Below, one piece after another: positions 1-6,588 of a DNA stretch of 23,963 bases (positions within the stretch are counted from its first letter, which is position 1; the number at the start of each line of letters is the position of its first letter). The notes beneath the pieces are model-generated. The model did not search any database and was not told where the DNA came from. It saw only the letters and a list, made by a program, of their open reading frames with translations. This DNA is from Treponema sp. (GTDB lineage: Bacteria; Spirochaetota; Spirochaetia; Treponematales; Breznakiellaceae): the NCBI GenBank assembly GCA_009786675.1, contig WQRP01000001.1:2903-26865 (forward strand), given 5' to 3'. The position numbers were made by a program, and so were the translations under genes.

Positions 1-429
1 GGCGAAAACGTGCCCACCGCCTCCATGTGGCTCCACATCGGCGCGAACATCGACCAGAGGGTGCAGCTTTTCATCGGCACGATGACCGCGGCCGGCCTTG
101 GCATCCGCGATGCCGGCGACAATTCCTTCATCAGCCTGGAAAGCGCCGACGGCGCCAACCGCGCCATCGCCACCGTTGACGCGGCCATGACGCTGGTCAA
201 CAAGCAGAGGGCGGATCTCGGCGCCTACCAGAACAGGCTCGAGATGGCCGTTCGCAGCATCGACGTGGGCGCGGAAAACCTGCAGGCCTCCGAATCCAGG
301 ATCAGGGACACCAACATGGCCAGCCAAATGGTCAGCTATGTCCGCAACCAGATCCTTACCCAGGCCGGCATGGCAATGTTGGCCCAGGCCAACCAAAGAG
401 GCTCGGCGGTATTGCAAATACTGCAGTAA
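1..429 (+). CDS. flaB: FlaB-type flagellin, 3' end only (5' truncated by window)
   Basis: This is the C-terminal 142 codons of a periplasmic-flagellum core flagellin; the open frame already covers base 1, so the start lies outside the window. The last ~75 residues, from the repeat-like [20 protein letters not shown] stretch through [16 protein letters not shown] to the Leu-Gln end, match the C-terminal D0/D1 helical region of FlaB and can be lined up with the second flagellin at 702-1550 almost residue for residue ([34 protein letters not shown]). In spirochaetes several FlaB paralogues co-assemble into the core of the periplasmic filament. No signal peptide is expected because flagellins leave through the flagellar type III apparatus. 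It ends in TAA at 427-429 and is followed by a hairpin-rich 272-bp spacer. Identification is secure; which paralogue (flaB1, 2 or 3) cannot be told from this part. Confidence 0.95.
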   Translation, partial: GENVPTASMWLHIGANIDQRVQLFIGTMTAAGLGIRDAGDNSFISLESADGANRAIATVDAAMTLVNKQRADLGAYQNRLEMAVRSIDVGAENLQASESRIRDTNMASQMVSYVRNQILTQAGMAMLAQANQRGSAVLQILQ

Positions 430-442
430 CGTGGTATTATTA

Positions 443-476
443 ATCGTAGGGGGAGTTAACAAACGACCCCTACGAT
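443..476 (+). repeat. Perfect 10-bp inverted repeat (hairpin) after first flaB
   Basis: ATCGTAGGGG at 443-452 is matched exactly by CCCCTACGAT at 467-476, with a 14-nt loop, starting 14 nt after the flaB stop codon. It has no T-tract after it, so it is not a classical intrinsic terminator. It may protect the 3' end of the upstream flagellin message or act as a processing site. Confidence 0.6.
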
Positions 477-483
477 ATGCCAG

Positions 484-513
484 GCTTTTAGGAACCCTGC
501 GGTTCCTAAAAGC
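484..513 (+). repeat. Perfect 13-bp inverted repeat with 4-nt loop
   Basis: GCTTTTAGGAACC (484-496) pairs perfectly with 501-513 around the loop CTGC. It is the strongest hairpin in the flaB-flaB spacer. Downstream bases are GACGTTCTTTG, so the U-tract of an intrinsic terminator is absent. I read it as an mRNA 3'-end stabiliser, a processing site or a factor-assisted terminator; the sequence alone does not decide. Confidence 0.65.
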
Positions 514-538
514 GACGTTCTTTGAAAAACACCTTCCG

Positions 539-591
539 TTGACGCGTAGGGCGGCGTCAAACGTTCATTCAGATGTTTTGGATGAACGTTT
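539..591 (+). repeat. Two overlapping hairpins in the flaB leader region
   Basis: TTGACGC (539-545) pairs with GCGTCAA (554-560). The sequence starting at 559 (AAACGTTCAT, 559-568) pairs perfectly with ATGAACGTTT (582-591), and a wobble plus one more pair (569-570 with 580-581) extend it to 12 pairs around a 9-nt loop. The two stems share bases 559-560, so they abut or compete. The motif ACGTTC recurs in this spacer in both orientations. Function is unknown. Confidence 0.5.
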
Positions 592-657
592 TGCTCCGTA
601 TGACGGTATTTTTGGGCGACGGCGCGAAATCGCCCCGAAAACGTTCCTGCGGCGCGA

Positions 658-697
658 TCCCAGCATGGACGCTGGGAACATGTCAACCTATGGAGGG
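658..697 (+). promoter_or_regulatory. Candidate CsrA two-site translational operator of flaB
   Basis: TCCCAGC (658-664) and GCTGGGA (671-677) form a perfect 7-bp stem that presents the hexaloop ATGGAC, which fits the ANGGAN consensus of a CsrA/RsmA site. A second ANGGAN (ATGGAG, 690-695) is embedded in the Shine-Dalgarno of the gene starting at 702. The two GGA cores are 25 nt apart, suitable for bridging by one CsrA dimer, and the arrangement parallels the published two-site hag leader of Bacillus. The same layout recurs before flaG. The motifs are seen directly; CsrA binding is inference. Confidence 0.6.
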
Positions 698-701
698 TAA
701 T

Positions 702-1550
702 ATGATAATTAACCACAATCTGAGTGCAATGTTTGCCGATCGCCAGCTGGGTCTGGTGCAATTGGGCATTAACAGGAGCATGGAGCAACTTAGTTCCGGC
801 CAGCGGATCAACCGCGCCAGGGACGACGCTTCCGGGCTCGCGGTATCCGAGCAGATGAGGGGCCAGATTCGGGGCCTTAACCAGGCCGAGCGCAACATCC
901 AGAACGGCGTGAACTTTATACAGACCGCCGAGGGCTTCCTTCAGGGGACGCAGGATGTTCTGCACCGCATCAGGGAACTCGCTGTTCAGTCGGCGAACGG
1001 TATTTTCAGCGAAAGCGATCGCATGATGATCCAGGTGGAAGTATCCCAGCTGGTGGCCGAAATCGACCGTATTGCAAGCCATGCCCAGTTCAACGGCATG
1101 AACATGCTGACCGGCGCGTTCGCCCAGGACTCCGGAACCGCGATGGTGCTGCACGTGGGCGCCAACATGGACCAGAACGAGACCATCTACATCGGCGAAA
1201 TGACCGCGACGGCGCTGGGTATGCGCAACGGCCAGGGCGAGGAGGGCATGGTTTCCCTTCTTTCCCCCGAGGACGCGAACCTTACCATCGGCGCGGTTGA
1301 CGCTGCGATGATGCTCGTCAACCAGCAGAGGGCGGATCTTGGTGCCTACCAGAACCGTTTCGAGATGGCGGCTCAGAGCATCGCCATAGCGGCGGAAAAC
1401 CTGCAGGCTTCCGAGTCCCGCATTAGGGACACCAACATGGCTTCCGAAATGGTGCAGTACACCAGGGGAGTCATCCTGAACCAGGCGGCGACCGCGATGT
1501 TGGCACAGGCGAACGTGCGGCCCCAGTCCGTACTCCAGCTCCTTGGCTAA
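702..1550 (+). CDS. flaB: FlaB-type core flagellin (periplasmic flagella)
   Basis: A complete flagellin of 282 residues, close to the usual ~285 for spirochaetal FlaB. The N-terminus [16 protein letters not shown], then [20 protein letters not shown] and [12 protein letters not shown], are the classic FlaB D0/D1 signature. The short, poorly conserved centre (about residues 135-190) and the C-terminal helix ending SVLQLLG complete the fold; the large surface domains of enteric flagellins are absent. The open frame extends upstream to 573, but the ATG at 702 is chosen because it gives the canonical N-terminus and follows GGAGGG at 692-697. It is the second of two tandem flagellins and could be co-transcribed with the first, since I found no convincing promoter in the spacer. 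Translation is probably controlled by the CsrA-like operator at 658-697. Transcription should end at the hairpins at 1541-1561 and 1621-1665. Confidence 0.96.
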   Translation: MIINHNLSAMFADRQLGLVQLGINRSMEQLSSGQRINRARDDASGLAVSEQMRGQIRGLNQAERNIQNGVNFIQTAEGFLQGTQDVLHRIRELAVQSANGIFSESDRMMIQVEVSQLVAEIDRIASHAQFNGMNMLTGAFAQDSGTAMVLHVGANMDQNETIYIGEMTATALGMRNGQGEEGMVSLLSPEDANLTIGAVDAAMMLVNQQRADLGAYQNRFEMAAQSIAIAAENLQASESRIRDTNMASEMVQYTRGVILNQAATAMLAQANVRPQSVLQLLG

Positions 1551-1561
1551 CCAGGGTTTTT
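1541..1561 (+). terminator. Short hairpin plus T5 overlapping the flaB stop codon
   Basis: CCTTGG (1541-1546) pairs with CCAGGG (1551-1556; one G-U pair) around CTAA, followed by TTTTT at 1557-1561. The stop codon TAA lies in the loop. It is a weak intrinsic terminator by itself, placed 60 bp before a much stronger one. Confidence 0.45.
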
Positions 1562-1620
1562 CTAACGGTTAATTTTTTCCTGCATTTAAGAGGCTTCTGG
1601 ACGTTGTCTTTTGGGTGCCT

Positions 1621-1665
1621 GGGGGGACAAGGGAACCCGCGCCATTCCCTTCCCCCTGTTTTTTT
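1621..1665 (+). terminator. Strong intrinsic terminator after flaB
   Basis: GGGGG (1622-1626) and AAGGGAA (1629-1635), separated by a 2-nt bulge, pair with TTCCCTT (1645-1651) and CCCCC (1652-1656) around a 9-nt loop. After TG comes a run of seven T (1659-1665). This is the clearest rho-independent terminator in the window and separates the flagellin unit from flaG-fliD. Confidence 0.85.
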
Positions 1666-1670
1666 AACGC

Positions 1671-1700
1671 ATCCCCTTGGAATTTCCATTCCAGGGGGAT
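1671..1700 (+). repeat. 12-bp hairpin between flaB terminator and flaG
   Basis: ATCCCCTTGGAA (1671-1682) pairs with TTCCAGGGGGAT (1689-1700; one G-U pair) around the hexaloop TTTCCA. It lies 5 nt beyond the T-run of the flaB terminator, and its loop coincides with the best -35 candidate for flaG. It may be a backup terminator or an operator. Confidence 0.55.
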
Positions 1701-1710
1701 CATATATATT
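1683..1710 (+). promoter_or_regulatory. Candidate sigma-70-type promoter for flaG-fliD
   Basis: TTTCCA (1683-1688) and TATATT (1705-1710) are separated by 16 nt, matching 4/6 and 5/6 of the consensus hexamers. A start near 1717 would give a ~57-nt leader containing the CsrA-like hairpin. No sigma-28-like element was convincing. Confidence 0.4.
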
Positions 1711-1725
1711 GGGGAGCTTCCCCGG

Positions 1726-1765
1726 TTCCGCCATGGACGGCGGGATGAACAAAGGAACATGGAGG
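1726..1765 (+). promoter_or_regulatory. Candidate CsrA two-site translational operator of flaG
   Basis: CCGCC (1728-1732) and GGCGG (1739-1743), extendable by T-G and T-A pairs (1726-1727 with 1744-1745), present the hexaloop ATGGAC at 1733-1738. A second ANGGAN, ATGGAG (1759-1764), overlaps the Shine-Dalgarno GGAGG (1761-1765). The GGA cores are 26 nt apart, versus 25 nt before flaB. A small hairpin, GGGGA GCT TCCCC (1711-1723), lies just upstream. The stem sequences differ between the two genes while the loop and spacing are kept, which suggests selection on RNA structure. Confidence 0.6.
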
Positions 1766-1773
1766 TATCTAGA

Positions 1774-2133
1774 ATGCCTGTCTCAAATATTGTTGGGTCT
1801 AGCGCAAGCCTTATTCCTTCATTTGAACACCCTAGAAGGGAGACAAGAACCACGGAACAAAGTGGCGTCGTTTCGCAGGTGGCGGTTTCCATTCCGGGAA
1901 ACGACGAGCGGACGGTTTCCGAAGAAAGGGAGCCGGATCGCGTGACGGCGGAGATCACCGGAACCTATAATAGAAGGCTTCAATTTGTCGTTGACCACAA
2001 CTCAAGCGAGGTCATTGTCAAGGTAATAGACAACGCCACGGACGAGGTGGTCAGGGTGCTTCCGCCGGAGGAACTGCAACGGCTTAGGAGCCCGCAGGAA
2101 ACGATGGGTTCCCTGCTTAGCGAGAGGGTATAG
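1774..2133 (+). CDS. flaG: FlaG-family flagellar protein
   Basis: A 119-residue protein with a disordered, polar N-terminal half (about 1-65, rich in Ser, Thr, Arg and Glu). The C-terminal FlaG domain starts near LQFVVDHNSSEVIVKVID and includes the family's hallmark VVRVLPPEELQRLR. FlaG proteins influence flagellar filament length and are typically encoded directly before fliD, as here. The frame is open back to 1615, but that stretch runs through the flaB terminator. The ATG at 1774 follows GGAGG at 1761-1765 with an 8-nt spacer and is taken as the start. Expression is likely controlled at translation by the CsrA-like operator that overlaps this ribosome site. A weak GC hairpin follows the gene, and fliD starts 137 bp downstream. 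Confidence 0.88.
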   Translation: MPVSNIVGSSASLIPSFEHPRRETRTTEQSGVVSQVAVSIPGNDERTVSEEREPDRVTAEITGTYNRRLQFVVDHNSSEVIVKVIDNATDEVVRVLPPEELQRLRSPQETMGSLLSERV

Positions 2134-2165
2134 CCGCCGCCGAGGCGGCGTGGCAATAGATTTTT
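2134..2165 (+). terminator. Weak terminator-like hairpin in flaG-fliD gap
   Basis: A GC-only stem of about six pairs (2135-2140 with 2145-2150, loop CGAG) begins right after the flaG stop, and TTTTT follows at 2161-2165. The 10-nt gap between stem and T-run makes it a poor intrinsic terminator; partial attenuation is possible. A second stem, CCCTGGC (2173-2179) with GCCGGGG (2191-2197), follows. Confidence 0.3.
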
Positions 2166-2270
2166 GAAGTCGCCCTGGCTACGTTCGGTTGCCGGGGTGT
2201 CCGAGTTGTAGGGGCGCCGGGGCGCGGCGTAACTTAGTCGTGCATCGCCTTTTGAAGGGGGATCAGGCAT

Positions 2271-4286
2271 ATGTCCGATATATTTGTACCTGGGCTAAGA
2301 AGCCGGTTTAACACTGACCAACTCGTCGAAGACCTGATGCGTATCGAACGCATCCCAAGGGACAGAACCGAAAGAAACATAGACAGCCTGGAGTCCCAAA
2401 GGATATGGTGGCAGGATCTTGGCAGGCGCATAACGGCGCTGCGGGAAAGCTCCAGGGATCTTTTTTCCTTCCAGAACCCGTTTACCGACCGCAGCGCGTT
2501 TTCCTCCGACAACAACGTTATCTCGGCTACCGCGACAAGGGAGGCCGTGGAGCAGGAGGTCAGTTTCACCGTAAGGCAGCTTGCCCAGGCGGACAGGTTT
2601 ATCTCCCCTCCCCTGGACGAAAGGACGACAATCGAGGCGGGAACATTCGTTTTTACCGTGGGCAACGAGGAGATTTCCTTTAACTTTAGGGGCGGCAGCC
2701 TTAGGGAATTCGCCGAGGCGGTAAACCGCCGGGGCGGCGGCAGGATAGGGGCGAACGTCATGACGGTACAGCCCGGAACCAGATCCCTTCTGCTGGAATC
2801 CAGGGTAACCGGGGCGGAAAACCGCCTAGGTTTTTCAGGCGACGCCGAAATTATGGCCCTGCGCCTGGGGATAATCGAGGAAGTGCGCGATTCCCGCACG
2901 GATATAACCATAGACGAGGGCACGGTAAGGGGGCACGGTGGCGCCGCCGAGGTATCGATAGGCGACGGCACCCTGGGGCTTCCTTCGCTCGCGTCGGCGT
3001 ACGTCCCTTTGAACCTGCGCGTGGAACCCGGCTCGCCGATGCTGCTAAGGCTGGAAACGGCGACGAGGGTCAGCGGGGAGCCAATGGCCGCCCCCCTTCC
3101 GCTGGCCGGCCCCGACGTTCCGGTGTCCGGCTCGGTTACCCACGGCGGCATAACGATACGGAACAACCCGTCGACCGCGCCGCTTCCTAATTGGACGCCG
3201 CCGCCCGCGCCGCCGCGCGTGGACGACATGGGCGTGCTTTCCCTGACCTTTTCCGACGGAAGCAGGGCGGCGCTGCCGGCGATCACGGACACGGGGGAGT
3301 TTTTCGAGCGGGAATTCGACCTTTCGCAGATCGCGGCCGGCAGGACCATAGTCGCCCTGAACATCGACAACCCCAACACCCACCGGGAAATCATGGTGCG
3401 GAACGCGGCGGTGCTTGACCCCAACGCCCCGCCCACCGGGCACCGCCCGTTTAACGCCGTTTCGGTCGCGCAGGACGCCATCGTCTCGATGGAAGGGATA
3501 GAGATGTTCCGCCCGTCGAACGTCATCAACGACATTATTCCGGGGGTTACGATAACGGCCCGGGGCGTTTCCGACAGGCCGGTACGGCTGGACGTGCAGA
3601 CCGACCGCGAAATGGTAAAGGACGCGATCATTTCCCTTGTGGGAAACTACAACCGCCTGATGGCGGAAATCAACGTGCTGACCCGTAACGACCCGACCAT
3701 AATCGACGAGCTTACCTACCTAAGCAGGGAGGAGGCCGACGACATGCGGCAGCGCCTGGGGGCGTTCTCCGGGGACTCCAGCCTGAACCATCTGCGGAAC
3801 GCCATGATCAGGACAGTAACGTCGCCCCACCCCACCGACGCCGGGCGGGAACTCGCGCTTTTGGCCCAGCTTGGGATAAGCACGAACGCGCGGGGAACGC
3901 CGGGGTTCGACGCGTCCAGGCTAAGGGGATACCTGGAAATCAACGAAAGTATGCTCGACGCCGCCCTGGAAAACAACCTTTCCTACATACGGCAGCTTTT
4001 CGGCTCCGACACCACGGGCGACTTTATAATCGATTCGGGCGTCGCCTTCCACCTGGAGGCTCTGGCCAGGCCTTTCGTCGAGATGGGCGGCATAATATCC
4101 TCCAGAACCGGAACGATCGACGCCAGGATAAGGGGGGACACGCAGCGCATCGCCACCATGGATCGCCGGCTTGAGCAACAGGAAATGGATCTTAGGATTC
4201 AGTTCGGCCGCATGGAAAGCGCGTTTTCCCAGATGGAGCAGATGTCCACCAGGTTCGATAATTTCATGAACAGTAATCAAAGGTAG
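2271..4286 (+). CDS. fliD: FliD, flagellar hook-associated protein 2 (filament cap)
   Basis: The cap protein that sits on the growing filament tip and folds flagellin subunits into place. The N-terminus (MSDIFVPGLRSRFNTDQLVE, then a long charged helix containing IWWQDLGRRITALR) is the conserved FliD_N D0/D1 region. The C-terminal ~70 residues (IDARIRGDTQRIATMDRRLE to the end) are the matching coiled coil; the FliD_C core spans roughly 400-600. At 671 residues it is about 200 longer than the enteric protein, because of a large middle region that includes a proline-rich linker near residues 306-320 (NWTPPPAPPR). The start ATG at 2271 follows AAGGGGG at 2255-2261. The next gene begins 3 nt after the stop, so the downstream genes are probably in one operon with it. 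Confidence 0.95.
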   Translation: MSDIFVPGLRSRFNTDQLVEDLMRIERIPRDRTERNIDSLESQRIWWQDLGRRITALRESSRDLFSFQNPFTDRSAFSSDNNVISATATREAVEQEVSFTVRQLAQADRFISPPLDERTTIEAGTFVFTVGNEEISFNFRGGSLREFAEAVNRRGGGRIGANVMTVQPGTRSLLLESRVTGAENRLGFSGDAEIMALRLGIIEEVRDSRTDITIDEGTVRGHGGAAEVSIGDGTLGLPSLASAYVPLNLRVEPGSPMLLRLETATRVSGEPMAAPLPLAGPDVPVSGSVTHGGITIRNNPSTAPLPNWTPPPAPPRVDDMGVLSLTFSDGSRAALPAITDTGEFFEREFDLSQIAAGRTIVALNIDNPNTHREIMVRNAAVLDPNAPPTGHRPFNAVSVAQDAIVSMEGIEMFRPSNVINDIIPGVTITARGVSDRPVRLDVQTDREMVKDAIISLVGNYNRLMAEINVLTRNDPTIIDELTYLSREEADDMRQRLGAFSGDSSLNHLRNAMIRTVTSPHPTDAGRELALLAQLGISTNARGTPGFDASRLRGYLEINESMLDAALENNLSYIRQLFGSDTTGDFIIDSGVAFHLEALARPFVEMGGIISSRTGTIDARIRGDTQRIATMDRRLEQQEMDLRIQFGRMESAFSQMEQMSTRFDNFMNSNQR

Positions 4287-4289
4287 GCC

Positions 4290-5132
4290 ATGAAGATACG
4301 TATAAACGGTGCAGATGCCGACATCCGACCGGAAACGGAGAAAACCGTCGGCGAAATACTGTCCGCCCTGGAAGCATGGCTAGAGGGCACGGGGCACCGC
4401 CTTAGCGGGCTTGGCGTTGACGGCACGGCGGTAACCGAGGATTCCATGGAAGCCTGCTTCGGCAGGGAGATCGACAAGGTGGATACCCTGGACATATACA
4501 CAAGTTCCATAACGGAGCTTTTCGCCGAATGCCTGCTGTACGTCCTGGAAACCATCGACGCCTACGAGGCCGCGGACTTCGAGGAAAAGGGCTCCCTTGC
4601 CGTCCTGTGGGGGGAAAGCCCCGCGGCCAAGATGCTCGCCGAGCAAAACCCCGGCCTTTTCGAGTGGGCGACAAAGACTTTTTCCGGCGAGGGATCCGGC
4701 CCGCAGCCGCTTCGCGCGGCGGTCGAGGAACGGCTCCGCGAGCTTAGGGAGCCGGCGGGCGAAATGGAAAGGTCCGCGGCGCTTGTCGCCGACATATGCG
4801 CCCGCCTTGAGGAACTTCCCCTGGACATCCAGACGGGCAAGGACGTAAGGGCCGCCGAGACGATCAGCATTTTTTCGGGCGTCGCGGAAAAGGTTTTCCG
4901 TGTTTACGGTATCCTTGGAAACACGGGTTTCCCGGTGGGCGAAATCAGGATCGGGGATTTGCCCATCAACGACTTTATGGCCGAATTCCACGTGTCTCTG
5001 AAGGAACTGCTTAGCGCCTACGAACAGCACGACACGGTTTTGGTCGGGGACATCGCCGAGTATGAAATGGCCCCCAGGCTTCGCGGCCTGCACGCCGCCG
5101 TCCTGGGCGCGGTAAAAGGGACAAGCCTATGA
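4290..5132 (+). CDS. Conserved unknown protein between fliD and pilZ
   Basis: A 280-residue soluble protein whose family I do not recognise. Residues 1-70 alternate short beta-like and helical segments (MKIRINGADADIRPETEKTV; later DKVDTLDIYTSSITE), reminiscent of a small beta-grasp domain. The rest is strongly helical, acidic and rich in Ala, Leu and Glu, without signal peptide, membrane segment or cysteine cluster. It starts 3 nt after fliD, with a Shine-Dalgarno (AAAGGTAGG) inside the fliD end, and its last bases overlap the PilZ gene by 4 nt (ATGA), so the three are translationally linked. In many bacteria the genes directly after fliD encode the export chaperones FliS or FliT. A chaperone-like role is therefore plausible from position and helical content, but it is inference only. 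Confidence 0.85.
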   Translation: MKIRINGADADIRPETEKTVGEILSALEAWLEGTGHRLSGLGVDGTAVTEDSMEACFGREIDKVDTLDIYTSSITELFAECLLYVLETIDAYEAADFEEKGSLAVLWGESPAAKMLAEQNPGLFEWATKTFSGEGSGPQPLRAAVEERLRELREPAGEMERSAALVADICARLEELPLDIQTGKDVRAAETISIFSGVAEKVFRVYGILGNTGFPVGEIRIGDLPINDFMAEFHVSLKELLSAYEQHDTVLVGDIAEYEMAPRLRGLHAAVLGAVKGTSL

Positions 5133-6262
5133 TCGTCCAGGTCAGGATGTTTCCGCTGCAGGCTTTGGACGACTTCGGGTGGGGCGGCGAGGGGGTCGGC
5201 ATCCAAGCGATGTACCTTCTTATCGGCCTTGTCGTACTCGTGGGCATTTTTATCGTTATAAGCGCCCTAGTGAACAGGGGGAAAATAGCCGCCTTAAACG
5301 ACGGGTACGTTCCGGGCAAGCACCGCCGCCGCGGGTTTTCGTCCTTTGCCCTTAACCGCATCGCGAACAATATAGGCCTGGACCGCGAAAAAGCCAAGAT
5401 GCTGGAATTCGTCCTTAGGAACGACAACGTGGCGGATCCGATGAAGTCGATTGACTCCCCGGATCTGATTGACCGGCACTTCAAACGGGCCTACCGGCTT
5501 ATCGAAAAGACGTCCATCTCGGACGACGAGCTGAACAACAGGCTTTCGGTTCTTTTCGCCACCAGGAACATAATCGAGACTTACGCTTACGCCGAGACGG
5601 CGACCATAAGCTCCACGCGCCAGATACAGGAAAACACGGCGGCAATTATCATACTGGGCGACAACAGCCAGAACTACCCCACAAGGATAATCTCCTCGCA
5701 GTCCGACGTGCTTGTCGTGGAGCATCCATCGAACAGCAACGGCAGGCCGGTAACCATCAACAAGGGCAGCAAGGTTACCCTAGCCTTTTTCACCAAGTCC
5801 AGCAAGGGCTTTTCCGTGACAAGCCGCGTCATCGGATCCATAGAAACCATGAACCGCAACATACTAAAGCTGGCGCACTCCAACAAAATCAAGAAGCTTT
5901 CCAGCCGGCGTTTCCGCAGAAGGCAGACGGCGATCTCCACCAGCTTCTACCTGGTAAAGGTGGCGATGTCCGACAACGGCAAGGGCAACAGGCTGATCGT
6001 GGACAAAAGGAAATTCGCGGGAAACATCCTGGACATTTCCGTGGGCGGCTGCTCCATCAGAACCAGCGCGCCTATAAGGCCCGGACAGAAGGTAAAGGTC
6101 GAGTTTACCCAGGACGACAATTTCGTCGTGGCCGCGCTTGGGGAGGTTCTCAGAACCAACCGGACAGGGTATAATACGGTCATGCATCTTAAATTTTTAA
6201 AAATCCCGCGCAAGTCGCTCAATTTCATAAACGCAATGGTGTACGAGTATGCCGACAGTTAA
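5129..6262 (+). CDS. Membrane-anchored PilZ-domain c-di-GMP receptor
   Basis: A 377-residue protein with one membrane segment at about residues 27-48 (AMYLLIGLVVLVGIFIVISA), a charged helical stretch (50-160), an N-terminal PilZ-like barrel (about 165-255) and a C-terminal PilZ domain (about 258-365). The c-di-GMP signature is intact: the arginine-rich RxxxR at 260-265 (RRFRRR) and DxSxxG at 302-307 (DISVGG). Two-barrel PilZ proteins such as YcgR and spirochaetal PlzA couple c-di-GMP levels to flagellar motor behaviour, and the position after fliD supports a motility role. The start overlaps the previous stop as ATGA. An earlier in-frame start is not available without a longer overlap. It ends in TAA at 6260-6262. 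Confidence 0.9.
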   Translation: MIVQVRMFPLQALDDFGWGGEGVGIQAMYLLIGLVVLVGIFIVISALVNRGKIAALNDGYVPGKHRRRGFSSFALNRIANNIGLDREKAKMLEFVLRNDNVADPMKSIDSPDLIDRHFKRAYRLIEKTSISDDELNNRLSVLFATRNIIETYAYAETATISSTRQIQENTAAIIILGDNSQNYPTRIISSQSDVLVVEHPSNSNGRPVTINKGSKVTLAFFTKSSKGFSVTSRVIGSIETMNRNILKLAHSNKIKKLSSRRFRRRQTAISTSFYLVKVAMSDNGKGNRLIVDKRKFAGNILDISVGGCSIRTSAPIRPGQKVKVEFTQDDNFVVAALGEVLRTNRTGYNTVMHLKFLKIPRKSLNFINAMVYEYADS

Positions 6263-6324
6263 ACAGAAAAATTTCCAAGCCTCCGGTTTTCCGGCAAGGC
6301 GGCCTCTAATGAAGAAGGTGGACA

Positions 6325-6588
6325 ATGAGAATTATTGCTATTAAAAACATCGCACGGAAAGATGTTCCCATTTACTATCGCTTGCTGTACACAGGGGTAG
6401 CCACGATCGAGCTTTTCAATGGCACCGACGACTACCGGGTGGAGTTCAGCATCGAGACAAAGCCCACCGGCGACAAGGAGATAATCGTTACCCTTACCGA
6501 CGATATCCATTATCCCCTGCTCCCGGTCAAAAGGGAGCTGAAAAGGGTCGTCGGCACGATGCACTCGGACGGGGAACTGCCTGACTGA
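6325..6588 (+). CDS. Small conserved-looking protein upstream of tsaE
   Basis: An 87-residue acidic protein with mostly beta-type sequence (IYYRLLYTGVATIELF, YRVEFSIETKPTGDKEIIVT). There is no signal peptide, membrane helix or cysteine. I do not recognise a family. The ATG at 6325 follows AAGGTGG (6315-6321) at a close but usable distance. A 62-nt gap separates it from the PilZ gene, with a small CCGG-TTTT-CCGG hairpin at 6283-6294. Its 3' end overlaps the inferred CTG start of tsaE by 8 nt, indicating translational coupling to the t6A genes. Codon use matches its neighbours, which supports a real gene. Confidence 0.75.
   Translation: MRIIAIKNIARKDVPIYYRLLYTGVATIELFNGTDDYRVEFSIETKPTGDKEIIVTLTDDIHYPLLPVKRELKRVVGTMHSDGELPD

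Noticed and set aside
452..478. Possible sigma-28-like promoter (CGATA core at 473-477) for the second flaB
   Set aside because: No TAAA-type -35 lies at 15-16 nt, and the core is part of the 443-476 hairpin.
338..700. 120-codon frame spanning the flaB end and spacer
   Set aside because: It starts inside flaB in another frame and translates through the hairpin array; there is no ribosome site or family resemblance.
2206..2235. TTGTAG...TAACTT as a separate fliD promoter
   Set aside because: Both hexamers match consensus at only 3/6 and the spacer is 18 nt; not above background.
1980..2270. Small minus-strand frame across the flaG-fliD gap that looked like a repeated peptide
   Set aside because: It overlaps flaG antisense, and I could not confirm any repeat copy inside this window.
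2234..3631. 465-codon minus-strand frame opposite fliD
   Set aside because: It is fully antisense to fliD, Ser/Arg-rich and without recognisable domains or a ribosome site.
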